64,000 bases of DNA from Actinomyces ruminicola (GTDB lineage Bacteria > Actinomycetota > Actinomycetes > Actinomycetales > Actinomycetaceae): positions 62,001 to 126,000 of the forward strand of contig NZ_FNIM01000008.1 of the NCBI RefSeq assembly GCF_900103885.1. The letters run 5' to 3'. A program made the position numbers and the translations under genes. This document shows positions 42,870 through 52,433 of the stretch, piece after piece. Positions within the stretch are counted from its first letter, which is position 1. Every line of letters begins with the position of its first letter. A model generated the notes under the pieces. That model ran no database searches, had not been told where the DNA came from, and worked only from the letters and a program-made list of their open reading frames with translations.

Positions 42870-45800
42870 TCAGGCGTGCCGACCGGTGGCCTCCCCAGTG
42901 TGGTAGACGCCGTCGGCGCCGAGCCGGGCCTGCGGATCCAGCAGCATGGCCGCCTCGACCTCGTGCGGGTCGCGGCCCTTGCGCTCCTCGCCCAGGCGCC
43001 GGCCGTCGATCTGCTCGAACAACGGCGCCCGCCCGATCATGCCGGCACGGCGGCGACGCGTGCCCGCGGCCAGGCGTCGGTTGGCGGAGGCCACCCAGGC
43101 GTCCACGGCCTCCTGGCCGCCCTGCGCCCGCAGGGCCGCCTCGAAGGCACCGGGGTGCACCAGGGCGATCAGGCCGGACACGTGCCCGAAGCCGAGGCTG
43201 GTCAGCAGGCCGGCGCGCACCGGGCCTGCGCCCGGCACCCGGCCGCCCGCACCGCCGCGGCCCGCCAGGCGGATCGCGGTGCGCGGCCACACCCAGAAGG
43301 CGTCCTTCTCCAGCGGCGCGTCCACCACGTCCAGGCTGGCGTTGCCCGGCGCGATGCCGGTGGCCAGGATCTCGGCCAGCCCGGCCACCTGGAACAGCGC
43401 GGCACCGCCCTTGGCGTGCCCGGTGATCGTCTTCTGGGAGACGGCCACCAGGGGGTTGCCCTCGCTGCGCCCGAGGGCACGGGCCAGGCGGGTGTGCAGC
43501 TCCGACTCGTTGGGGTCGTTGGCACCGGTGGAGGTGTCGTGCTTGGAGACCACGGCGATGTCGTCGGCCTCCACGCCCAGCCTTGCCAGGGCCTTGGCCA
43601 GGCGGGAGTCCTTGCCGCCGCGTCCCGCACCGAGCGCTCCCAGCCCGGGGGCGGGGATGGAGGTGTGGGCGCCGTCGGCGTAGGAGGAGACGAATCCGAT
43701 CACGCCGGCCACCGGCAGGCCCAGGCGGGCCGCCACGGAGCCGCGCGCCAGGATCACCGTGCCGCCGCCCTCGGCCTCCACGAAGCCGCCGCGGCGGCGG
43801 TCGTTGGCGCGGGAGAAGTGGCGGGCGGAGATGCCCTTGGCGTACATGGCCTCCGCCTCGGCGGTGGCGTTCATGTTGCCGAAGCCGACCACCGACTCGA
43901 TGGAGATGTCGTCGATGGCGCCGGCCACCACCACGTCGGCCTTGCCCAGGGCGATCTTGTCCCAGCCCTCCTCGATGGACACGGCGGCGGTGGCGCAGGC
44001 CGATACCGGCTGCACCATGGAGCCGTAGCCGCCGACGTAGGACTGCATCACGTGCGCCGCCACCACGTTGGGCAGGGCCTCCTGCAGGATGTCGCTGGGA
44101 CGCTCCTCGCCGAGGAAGCGGCCCACGAACATCTTGCGCATGGACTCCATGCCGCCGAATCCGGTGCCCTGCGTGGAGGCCACGTCGGAGGGGTGCACCG
44201 CCGCCAGCAGCTCGGCCGGGGAGAATCCGGCAGACAGGAAGGCGTCCACCGCGGTGACCAGGTTCCAGGAGGCGATGGTGTCCATGCCCTGCACCATGGA
44301 GGCGGGGATGCCCCAGCGCTCCGGGTCGAAGTCGACCGGGAACTGGCCGCCGACCGTGCGCGAGAGCGTGGCGCGGCGCGGCACCCGGGCCAGCGAGCCG
44401 GCCAGGCGGGTGACGGTCCACTCCCCCGTGGGCGCGCCGTCGGCCAACTCCGGGGCCACCAGCGTGTGCTCGGGGTCGGTGACCTCGATGGTGCGGGCAG
44501 TGGCCTCGTCGGCCACGGTCAGGGTGATGTCGTGGTCGAGGTAGACCGCGACCTCCTCCGGCCCCTCGGTGGCGATCACACCGTCGTCGACGAACTCGCG
44601 GATGCCGCAGCGGGCCACGACCTCGTCGCGGTAGCGGGTGTAGATGTCGGACTCGTCGACGAACTCCCCTTCGGTGTCGTACCAGCCGGCCTTGGGGCTG
44701 TCCTGCCAGGTCAGCAGGCCCATGCCCCAGGCGAGCTCCAGGACGCCGGCGGCGGTCAGCTCGACGTCGTCGCCCGCGGTCATGCCCAGTTCCGCCTCGC
44801 GGCGGGTACGGCCCGAGCCCCAGGTGGAGACCTCACCGGTGGACACCACCACGACCAGGTCGTCCAGGTCGGCGTCCACCTCTCCCCAGTCGGGGGCGGT
44901 GGGCTGCGTGGGCACCTGCGGGGTGGGCAGGGCCTTGACAGTCGCCTGCGGCTCGGGCTCCGGCTGCGGCGCGGGGGCCGCGGCCCGGGCGCTCTCGCGC
45001 AGGGCCACCAGGTCCACGTCGTCGCCGAGCCCGCCGGTCAGGTCCGCGGACACGGGGGCGTCGGCGGCGCGCTCGCGCACCGGCGCGGTGCACAGCTCCA
45101 CCAGCTCCACGGCGATCTCCTGGGTGGACCAGGTGCGCACGCCGGCGGCCTCAACGGCCTGCACCAGCGGGTCGTTGCCGCCCATCAGGCCGGTGCCCCG
45201 CACCCACCCGATGCGCGGGTGGGCGAGGGTGACGCGCCCGGACCAGTTCTTCTCCGCGCGCCACCGGTTCACCACGGCGTCCAGTGCGGACTTGACCTCG
45301 CCGTAGGCGCCGTCGCCGCCGAAGGTGCCGCGGTTGGGCGAGCCCGGCAGGACCACGTGCAGACGGTGGTCCACATGCGTGTCGGTGCCGATGGCGGCCA
45401 GCGCGGCGATGGTGCGCTCCACGCTCCACAGCAGCAGCCGGGTCTGGGACTCGGCGGCCGGGCCGGCGTCGGCGAGGGTGCCGACCACGCGCGGGGCCGC
45501 GAAGGGGAACAGCAGCGTCGGGACCAGCGCCTCCTTGACCAGCTTGGTGGAGCCACCGGAGGTGACCACCTGGTCGTTGCCGATCCAGTCGGCCAGGGCG
45601 TCCACGTCCCGGTAGGAGGCCAGGTTGGCGGGCACCATCCACAGGCGGGCGCCGGCGGAGGCGTGCTCGCGGTACAGGCCAGTGGCGAAGGCCAGCCGCT
45701 CGTGGGTGAGCCGGGAGCTGGTGGCCACCACGGTGGCCCCGCCGGCCAGCAGCTCGCCGACGACGGCCGCGGCGATGGACCCGGGGGCCACCCCGGTGAC

Positions 45801-48800
45801 CACGGCGACGTCGTCCGCCCAGCGGACCGAGTCCGCGCCGGCGACCGGCGCCTGGGCCGCGGCCGCGGCAATGGCCTCGGCGATCTCGGCCCGACGGGTC
45901 AGGTCTGCGGCACCCTCGGCGGCCGCGGCGGCCCGCAGCTGCCGCCCCCACCAGGCGGCCTGGTCGGCCACCGCGGTGCCCAGGCCGGTGAAGCGCTGCG
46001 GCTCCAGCAGCGCGGCGGCCGTCTCGAGGTCCGTCTCGCCGTTGCCCAGGCGGGCCAGGTCGTCGCGGGCGGAGGCCCACCGGTCGTCAATGAGGACGGC
46101 GCGCTCGGCGGAGAAGGCGGGGGTCACGGACTTGACCCAGCCGGTGCCCAGCTCGGCGTCGATGGCGGCGACGGCGGCGCGGGTGGCGGTCGCCTCGTCG
46201 CCGGCGTCGGCCGGCACGCCGGCCTTGTCGGCCAGGCCCAAGGCGTCCAGGAGCGTGCGCGCGGTGGTGGCGAGCACGCCGTCGGCGCCGGTGACCTGCG
46301 CGGCGAAGGCATCCAGGGCCGCGGAGTCGACCACCGCCCCGGCCCCGCCACCGGCGCTCGGCATGGACACGGTCACCCCGTGGGCGCCGGCGACCGCCTG
46401 CACGGCGGCGTCGATGAGTGCGTCCACCGCGCCCGCACTGGTGAGCGGCTCGGCGGAGCCGAGCGAGGCCAGGTCCTCGCCGCGCATGGAGGATCCCTCA
46501 CGGGTGCCCAGGAAGATCTCGGCGGTCACGTGGGAGACCCAGCCGTCGCCCAGGCCCCAGGTGCCCGTGACCCGGTCGGCGATGCGGCCGGCACGGACCC
46601 CGGAGGGGCCGAGGATACGGCCCAGGCCGGTGCGGGTGGCGTCTGCCAGCACCGGACCGAAGGGCTTGTAGCCGGGGGCTCCCTTGGCGACGATGCCGGC
46701 CAGGGTGCTCATATCGGCGTCGGCGGCGCCGTCGATGCTGGCCAGCTGCAGCTCGGTGCCCAGGTCCATGAGCAGCTGGTTGCGGCGCGAGGACACGCCG
46801 TTGGTGAGCGTCTCGGTGGTGTCGGTGGGAGCGATCTGCTCCGGGCGGATGCGGGCGGCGTGCGCCAGCAGCACCGTCAGGGCGTCGGTCGCGCCGAAGG
46901 GCAGGTCCGCGACCGGGCCGGAGGCTGCCGGAGCAGACACCGCCGCCGGCGCCGCCTCGGCGGGCGCGGCCTCCACCGCGGCAGCGGGGGTGGGCGCGGA
47001 CGGCGCGGACGTGGTCGGCTCGGAGACCTCGACGGTGGTCTGCGCCGCGGCCTCCTCCTCGATCCCGGCGGCCGGGTCGGTGTCGGTGGCCAGTACGCGG
47101 GCCTCGTCGCGGCGGGCGTTGTGCACCACCACGTGGCGGCCGGCGTGCTGGGGCAGCGCCAGCGTGCGGGAGGCGAGGTTGGCCAGCGTCGGGGAGGCGG
47201 CCAGGCCCACCTCGACGATGTGCTCCACGCCCAGCCCGCCCTGCTCGGGGGCGGACAGCAGCACATCCTGTGTCTCGATCCACCGCACCGGGGAGGCGAA
47301 CTGCCAGGCCAGCAGCTCCACCAGCAGCTGACGGCCGAGGTCACCGGGCCGTGAGGCCCACTGCTCCCAGTCGTCCACGATCTCGCGCACCGGCTCGGAG
47401 GGGACCACCTCCAGGATGGCGCGGGCGAAGTCCTGCGTGAGCGCGAAGGGACGGGCCACCAGGTTGGGCACGTAGCGACCCACGAGGCGTTCCACATCCA
47501 GGTCCGTGGGGATCAGTGCGAGCAGCCGCTCGCGGAACTCCGGCACACCGGGGCGCAGCACCTCGGAGTGGAAGGGCACGTCGATCCCGGGGACGTACAT
47601 GAAGGGGTTCTTCCCGCCCCGGGCCGCGGCCTTGGCGCGGGCGTCGGCGGCCAGCGCCTCCAGGCCCTTGATGGTGCCCGCGACGGCGTACTGCACACCG
47701 GCGAGGTTGTAGTTGACGATCTGCAGGAACTCCCCGGAGGCCTCGGAGACCCCGCGGATGTAGTCCTCCACCTCGGCGGCGGAGATGCCCGCCTGGTTGG
47801 GACGCAGGGCGCCCATCCGGTAGTTGGAGGCGCCGGTGTCGTCGCGCGGCACCAGTGAGTGCATGGTCGAGCCGCGCTGGAAGACGATCGAGATCGTGGT
47901 CTCCACGGACATCACCCGCCCGTAGGCGCTCAGGGCCGTGTACTCGCCCAGGGAGTGGCCGGCGAAGGCGGCAGACTCCACCAGGGCTCCGGCCTCGGCG
48001 AGGCGGGCGGTGGTGGCCATGGCGACGGTGGCCAGGGCCACCTGGGTGAACTGGGTGAGGTTGAGCAGGCCGTCCGGGTGCCGGTAGGTCACGCCGCGGG
48101 CCGTCATCTCGGTGGGGTTGTCCCGCACCAGCGCGATCACGGAGAAGCCCAGTTCGGCGCGGGTGTGGGCGTCGGCCCGCTCCCAGACCGCACGGGCGGC
48201 CCTGGAAGTGCGCATCTCGTCCAGGCCCATGCCGCGGGCCTGGATGCCCTGGCCGGGGTAGACGTAGGCGGTCGGCTCCGGCTCGGTGACGGCGGTGCCG
48301 CGGGAGACCACCTCATCGCCCACGCGGCAGGTGACCTCCAGGACCTGGCCGCCGCCGACCACCAGGCCGGTGCGCTCGACGCTGATCTGCACCCGGTCGT
48401 TCAGCTCCACCGGGCCGAGCATGGTGTAGGTCCAGCCCGCGAGCACGTGGTGGGTGCCGTCGGTGCCGGTGGCGGCGGCCGCCTGCTGGGCGGTGGCCGA
48501 CAGCCACATGCCGTGCACGAGCGGGGCGTTCATGCCGGCCACCTTCGCGGCGTGGTAGCTGGTGTGGATCGGGTTGAAGTCGCCGGTGACGCGGGCGAAG
48601 GCGGTCATGTCGCTGGGGGCGCTGACGGTGATGCGGCGCAGCAGGCGGCGGGCGGCGGGCGCGGTGGCCCGGCCGGTGCCGCCGGCGGCCTCGGGGGCGC
48701 TGGGCACGGCGGTGCCGGAGGCGCGGCCGCGGATGGCGAAGCGCTCGCGCATGAGGGCGATCAGGCTGCCGTCGGCGGCGTCGGTCAGCTGCAGGCGCAC

Positions 48801-51800
48801 GTCGACCACCCGTCCGGCGCTGGACTCCTCCAGAGCCGCGACCCAGCCGTCGGCCTGAATGACGCAGTCGGGGCCGGCGTCACGAGCCAGGTCGGCCAGC
48901 GGGCGGCGCAGATCGATGGTGTGGTCGAGGTGCACGGCGCCGAGCAGGCCCTCGATCAGCGGCATGCCGTCCTCGACGACGCTGCCCAGGGCGGCGTAGA
49001 CCACCGGCCAGCACGGGCCGAGCAGGGCGTCGGGGACGAGCGGTGCAGCGGCCAGCGTGGTGGGCAGGGCGTCCGCGGTGACCGCGGCGTGGTCGGCGCC
49101 CAGGGTGTCGGCCAGCGTGAAGCGGGCGTGCACGGTCCCGAAGGGCTGGTCGGCCGGGCGCCCCAGGGCATCCGTGGCGCCCGCCTCCGGGGCCATTACC
49201 TCGGGCAGGTGGTCGACCAGGTCGCCGGTGACGGACACGGCGCCGACGCCCGCGGTGTTGCGCAACAGGTCGTTCATGGTCTCGCTGATCCGGCCCGGGT
49301 CCACGAAGGGGGCGGCCCCGTCCCAGGCGCGTGCCAGCCGCAGGGGCACCACCAGCCGGCGCACGGCGTGAATCGCCTCGCCACCGGGGGTGTCGTCCCA
49401 ATGGGTATCGAGGTGGATGTCCAAGTCGTAGGCGTCCGCGGCGACGTCGGGGCGGGCCACCACCCGGTAGGCGTCGTCGGCCAGCACGCGGGCGGGGTTG
49501 ACGGTCAGGTGCCCGTTCCACAGCACGTGGGGGGTGGCGCGCACCAGTTCGGTGGCGTCGGCCACGGGACGGGCCTCGGCGGTGAGGGTGGTGCCGATGC
49601 GCCCGGCGGCTGGGGCGGCCGGGGTGCCGTCGGCCTCCAGCGCCTCGATGACGGCGGACTCGAAACGGCCCAGCAGGTGGCCGACCGGCTCGTTGATGGT
49701 GGTGATGCCGGCCACGGAGACCGGGCCGGGGATGATACGCACCTGGTCGGCGGTGTAGCGGGGGTCCTGTGACTGCCACAGGGAGTCGGTGCCCCACCAG
49801 CGCAGGATGTCGGCGTCGAGCACGGGCACGAAGGGAACCGGCTTGGGGTGCTTGCGGCACAGGTCGACGAACCAGGCGGCGTCCGCCGGCTCCACCCGGG
49901 TGGTGGCGGACTGCGGGTAGCGCTCGGCCAGGGCGGCGAGGGCGGCGTCGGCGTCCAGGACGTCGTCCTCGCCGGCGAACAGGGTGGGGATCTCACCGTG
50001 GTCGGCGTCGCTCAGGCGCGCCTCGACGCGGTGCAGCAGGTCCAGGAAGCGGTCGTACCAGCCCTCGTCCGCCCAGTCCTCGCGGGTGGCGGCGCGCCCG
50101 TCGTGCGGGGCCACGCACAGCTGCGCGTACCGGGTCGCCCACTCCAGGTAGCTCATCTCCTCGACGTCGCCGAAGTAGGGCTTGGCGGTCTTGGCAAGGG
50201 CGGCGATCATCTCCTCGCGGCGCGCCGTCATGGCGGCGTCGTCGCCGGCGAGCTCCTGGATGAGTCGGGAGGCACGGGCCGAGGAGTTGTCGATCTCGTA
50301 CAGGTCGGCGCGCAGGTGGGACAGGCCCGAGGTCATGCCGCCGGCGGAGGCGCCGGAGGCGACCCAGCCGCCCTCGTGGGCGGGGTCGATGCCGGGGGTG
50401 TCCACCAGCAGCTGCTTGACGTCCTCGTTGGTCTTGGCCTCCAGGCAGGTCATGGCGGCGGTGCCCACGCAGACGCCGTCCACCGGCGCGGCCGCGGTGC
50501 CGTAGGCCAGCGCCCAGCGCCCGGTGATGTAGTCGGCGGCCCGCTCGGGGGCGCCGATGCCGCCGCCGACGCACAGCACCAGGTTGTCCACGGCGCGGAT
50601 GGCGTCGTAGGTGGCCAGGAGCATGGTGTCCAGGTCCTCCCACGAGTGGTGGCCGCCGGCGTGGCCGTCCTCGATCTGCATGATCACGGGCACGTCGGGG
50701 ACGGCCCTGGCGATGGCGATGACCTGGCGGATCTGGTCGACGGTGCCGGGCTTGAAGGCGACGTAGGGGAAGCCCTCGGCGCGCAGGCGGGTGATCAGGG
50801 AGACGGCCTCGTCCAGCTCGGGGATGCCGGCGGAGATGACCACGCCGTCCACGGGGGTGCCGGCGGCGCGCGCCTTGGACAGCAGCCGCTGGGAGCCCAG
50901 GTGCAGGTTCCACAGGTAGCGGTCCATGAACATGGCGTTGAAGGCGGCGGTGCGCCCCGGCTCCAGGGCCTGCTCCAGGCCGGCCAGGTTGTCGGCCAGC
51001 ACCTTCGCGGTGGTCTGGCCGCCACCGGCCAGCTCCGCCCAGTAGCCGGCGTTCGCGGCGGCGGCGACGATCTCCGGGTCCACGGTGGTGGGCGTCATGC
51101 CCGCCAGCAGGATGGCGGAGCGGCCGGTCAGGCGGGTGAAGGCGGTGTCGAGGGTGATGCGCCCGTCGGGCAGCTGGGTCAGACGGGGCGCGAAGCGAGC
51201 CCGGTCCACGGTGGGGGCGGGGGCGGCGCCGGGCCGGTCCAGGTCGTCGATGCGGCTAGCGGTGCCCGCGGGCACCACCGTGGTGCCGGTGCCGGCGACC
51301 ACCGGCTCGGTCAGGCGGGACAGCACGGCGCCCGGGCCGACGTCGAGGATCAGCCGGCGGGCGGACTCCCCCTCCCCGAGGGCGGAGGCGACGATCGCGG
51401 GCCAGTCGACCGGGTCGATGAGCACGGCGACGGCCAGGTCGCGGGCGAGCTCGGCGTCCAGCCCGGCGCGCTCGGCCCAGGCCACCACGTCGTCGACGGC
51501 GCCGGCCAGCAGCGGCGTGTGGAAGGGGACCGAGGTGGTCAGGAACTCGGTGATCGGGTTCAGCACGGCGCCTCCGCGGCGCCGCTCCTTGCGGTCGCGC
51601 GCGCTGCGGCGGGCGGCGGCCTCCAGGGCGGTGATGACCCGCTCCAGGTCGCCGGGGCGGCCGGACAGGATGTGTGCCTGACGCCCGTTGACCACGCCGA
51701 CGGCGATCCGCTCCGAGCCCGGCACCTGAGCCAGCACGCCGTCGAGCACGTCGCGCGTGACCCCGCGCACCGAGAGCATAGGGGTGGTCTCCCCCACGGT

Positions 51801-52433
51801 GCCCAGGTCGAGTCGGCCGGTGGTGCGCGCCGCGGCGGCGCCGATCAGGCGGGCGATGGCGTGCACCTGCACCACCGCGTCGGTGACCGCCTCGCCGCCG
51901 TCGCTGCGGGCCCGGTGCAGGGCATCCAGCAGGGCGACGCCGAGCACGCCCTGGGAGTGGCCGATGACGGCGCCCGGGGCATGCTCGCCGGCCGGGTCGA
52001 TGCCGGAGCCGGGCAGGCAGGCCAGGGCTGCGTGCTGGGCGAACAGGATGCCGGGCACGGACACGTCGGCGGTGTCGGCGGCTCCGGCGGTTCCCTGCGG
52101 GGCCGGGGCCACCGGGGCGCCGGCGTCGGTGAAGAACCGCGCCCCGCGCGGCGTCACGGTCAGCAGGTCGGTGGCGACCGGGGCCAGGCGGTCGGCGACG
52201 GCGGCGTCGACGGCGGCCAGCTCCGCGGCTAGGTCGCGGTCCAGGCCGGCCAGCTCCTCCAGGGTGCTGCGCCAGGGGGTCGCCTGTCCGCCGAAGGCGA
52301 GTACGTAGGGCTCGCCCGCGTTAAGCCGCTCGGCGATGGTTTCGGGGGTGCTTGGCTGAGTGGTCATGCGGTCCTCGGTTGTCGGGTCGATCGGGGTGGT
52401 CTTTGGGGTCGGGCTGGTCGGGCTGATGGTCAT
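42870..52433 (-). CDS. fas: type I fatty acid synthase (FAS-I), single polypeptide
   Basis: A 3187-residue synthase making long-chain acyl-CoA from acetyl- and malonyl-CoA. Domains in order, with approximate positions: acetyltransferase with GHSQG (Ser160); enoyl reductase (MQIEDGHAGGHHSWEDLD near 590); dehydratase hot-dog (FNPIHTSYH near 1290, then PLVHGMW); malonyl/palmitoyl transferase GHSLGEYTAL near 1495; carrier domain with the phosphopantetheine Ser in GVSSRRNQLLMDLG near 1880; ketoreductase VVTGVAPGS near 2210; ketosynthase with Cys in VSACATAAVS near 2815 and His in SKHDTST and ITGHAKGGA. There is no transferase domain for the carrier, so AcpS is needed. ATG 52433 overlaps the accD stop; ATG 52367 is an alternative. 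Confidence 0.97.
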   Translation of the reverse strand: MTISPTSPTPKTTPIDPTTEDRMTTQPSTPETIAERLNAGEPYVLAFGGQATPWRSTLEELAGLDRDLAAELAAVDAAVADRLAPVATDLLTVTPRGARFFTDAGAPVAPAPQGTAGAADTADVSVPGILFAQHAALACLPGSGIDPAGEHAPGAVIGHSQGVLGVALLDALHRARSDGGEAVTDAVVQVHAIARLIGAAAARTTGRLDLGTVGETTPMLSVRGVTRDVLDGVLAQVPGSERIAVGVVNGRQAHILSGRPGDLERVITALEAAARRSARDRKERRRGGAVLNPITEFLTTSVPFHTPLLAGAVDDVVAWAERAGLDAELARDLAVAVLIDPVDWPAIVASALGEGESARRLILDVGPGAVLSRLTEPVVAGTGTTVVPAGTASRIDDLDRPGAAPAPTVDRARFAPRLTQLPDGRITLDTAFTRLTGRSAILLAGMTPTTVDPEIVAAAANAGYWAELAGGGQTTAKVLADNLAGLEQALEPGRTAAFNAMFMDRYLWNLHLGSQRLLSKARAAGTPVDGVVISAGIPELDEAVSLITRLRAEGFPYVAFKPGTVDQIRQVIAIARAVPDVPVIMQIEDGHAGGHHSWEDLDTMLLATYDAIRAVDNLVLCVGGGIGAPERAADYITGRWALAYGTAAAPVDGVCVGTAAMTCLEAKTNEDVKQLLVDTPGIDPAHEGGWVASGASAGGMTSGLSHLRADLYEIDNSSARASRLIQELAGDDAAMTARREEMIAALAKTAKPYFGDVEEMSYLEWATRYAQLCVAPHDGRAATREDWADEGWYDRFLDLLHRVEARLSDADHGEIPTLFAGEDDVLDADAALAALAERYPQSATTRVEPADAAWFVDLCRKHPKPVPFVPVLDADILRWWGTDSLWQSQDPRYTADQVRIIPGPVSVAGITTINEPVGHLLGRFESAVIEALEADGTPAAPAAGRIGTTLTAEARPVADATELVRATPHVLWNGHLTVNPARVLADDAYRVVARPDVAADAYDLDIHLDTHWDDTPGGEAIHAVRRLVVPLRLARAWDGAAPFVDPGRISETMNDLLRNTAGVGAVSVTGDLVDHLPEVMAPEAGATDALGRPADQPFGTVHARFTLADTLGADHAAVTADALPTTLAAAPLVPDALLGPCWPVVYAALGSVVEDGMPLIEGLLGAVHLDHTIDLRRPLADLARDAGPDCVIQADGWVAALEESSAGRVVDVRLQLTDAADGSLIALMRERFAIRGRASGTAVPSAPEAAGGTGRATAPAARRLLRRITVSAPSDMTAFARVTGDFNPIHTSYHAAKVAGMNAPLVHGMWLSATAQQAAAATGTDGTHHVLAGWTYTMLGPVELNDRVQISVERTGLVVGGGQVLEVTCRVGDEVVSRGTAVTEPEPTAYVYPGQGIQARGMGLDEMRTSRAARAVWERADAHTRAELGFSVIALVRDNPTEMTARGVTYRHPDGLLNLTQFTQVALATVAMATTARLAEAGALVESAAFAGHSLGEYTALSAYGRVMSVETTISIVFQRGSTMHSLVPRDDTGASNYRMGALRPNQAGISAAEVEDYIRGVSEASGEFLQIVNYNLAGVQYAVAGTIKGLEALAADARAKAAARGGKNPFMYVPGIDVPFHSEVLRPGVPEFRERLLALIPTDLDVERLVGRYVPNLVARPFALTQDFARAILEVVPSEPVREIVDDWEQWASRPGDLGRQLLVELLAWQFASPVRWIETQDVLLSAPEQGGLGVEHIVEVGLAASPTLANLASRTLALPQHAGRHVVVHNARRDEARVLATDTDPAAGIEEEAAAQTTVEVSEPTTSAPSAPTPAAAVEAAPAEAAPAAVSAPAASGPVADLPFGATDALTVLLAHAARIRPEQIAPTDTTETLTNGVSSRRNQLLMDLGTELQLASIDGAADADMSTLAGIVAKGAPGYKPFGPVLADATRTGLGRILGPSGVRAGRIADRVTGTWGLGDGWVSHVTAEIFLGTREGSSMRGEDLASLGSAEPLTSAGAVDALIDAAVQAVAGAHGVTVSMPSAGGGAGAVVDSAALDAFAAQVTGADGVLATTARTLLDALGLADKAGVPADAGDEATATRAAVAAIDAELGTGWVKSVTPAFSAERAVLIDDRWASARDDLARLGNGETDLETAAALLEPQRFTGLGTAVADQAAWWGRQLRAAAAAEGAADLTRRAEIAEAIAAAAAQAPVAGADSVRWADDVAVVTGVAPGSIAAAVVGELLAGGATVVATSSRLTHERLAFATGLYREHASAGARLWMVPANLASYRDVDALADWIGNDQVVTSGGSTKLVKEALVPTLLFPFAAPRVVGTLADAGPAAESQTRLLLWSVERTIAALAAIGTDTHVDHRLHVVLPGSPNRGTFGGDGAYGEVKSALDAVVNRWRAEKNWSGRVTLAHPRIGWVRGTGLMGGNDPLVQAVEAAGVRTWSTQEIAVELVELCTAPVRERAADAPVSADLTGGLGDDVDLVALRESARAAAPAPQPEPEPQATVKALPTPQVPTQPTAPDWGEVDADLDDLVVVVSTGEVSTWGSGRTRREAELGMTAGDDVELTAAGVLELAWGMGLLTWQDSPKAGWYDTEGEFVDESDIYTRYRDEVVARCGIREFVDDGVIATEGPEEVAVYLDHDITLTVADEATARTIEVTDPEHTLVAPELADGAPTGEWTVTRLAGSLARVPRRATLSRTVGGQFPVDFDPERWGIPASMVQGMDTIASWNLVTAVDAFLSAGFSPAELLAAVHPSDVASTQGTGFGGMESMRKMFVGRFLGEERPSDILQEALPNVVAAHVMQSYVGGYGSMVQPVSACATAAVSIEEGWDKIALGKADVVVAGAIDDISIESVVGFGNMNATAEAEAMYAKGISARHFSRANDRRRGGFVEAEGGGTVILARGSVAARLGLPVAGVIGFVSSYADGAHTSIPAPGLGALGAGRGGKDSRLAKALARLGVEADDIAVVSKHDTSTGANDPNESELHTRLARALGRSEGNPLVAVSQKTITGHAKGGAALFQVAGLAEILATGIAPGNASLDVVDAPLEKDAFWVWPRTAIRLAGRGGAGGRVPGAGPVRAGLLTSLGFGHVSGLIALVHPGAFEAALRAQGGQEAVDAWVASANRRLAAGTRRRRAGMIGRAPLFEQIDGRRLGEERKGRDPHEVEAAMLLDPQARLGADGVYHTGEATGRHA

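Noticed and set aside
42876..47354. Very long open frame on the plus strand opposite fas
   Set aside because: It is the antisense of a GC-rich gene; the translation is Gly/Ala/Arg/His-rich and matches no family, while the minus frame has all FAS-I motifs.
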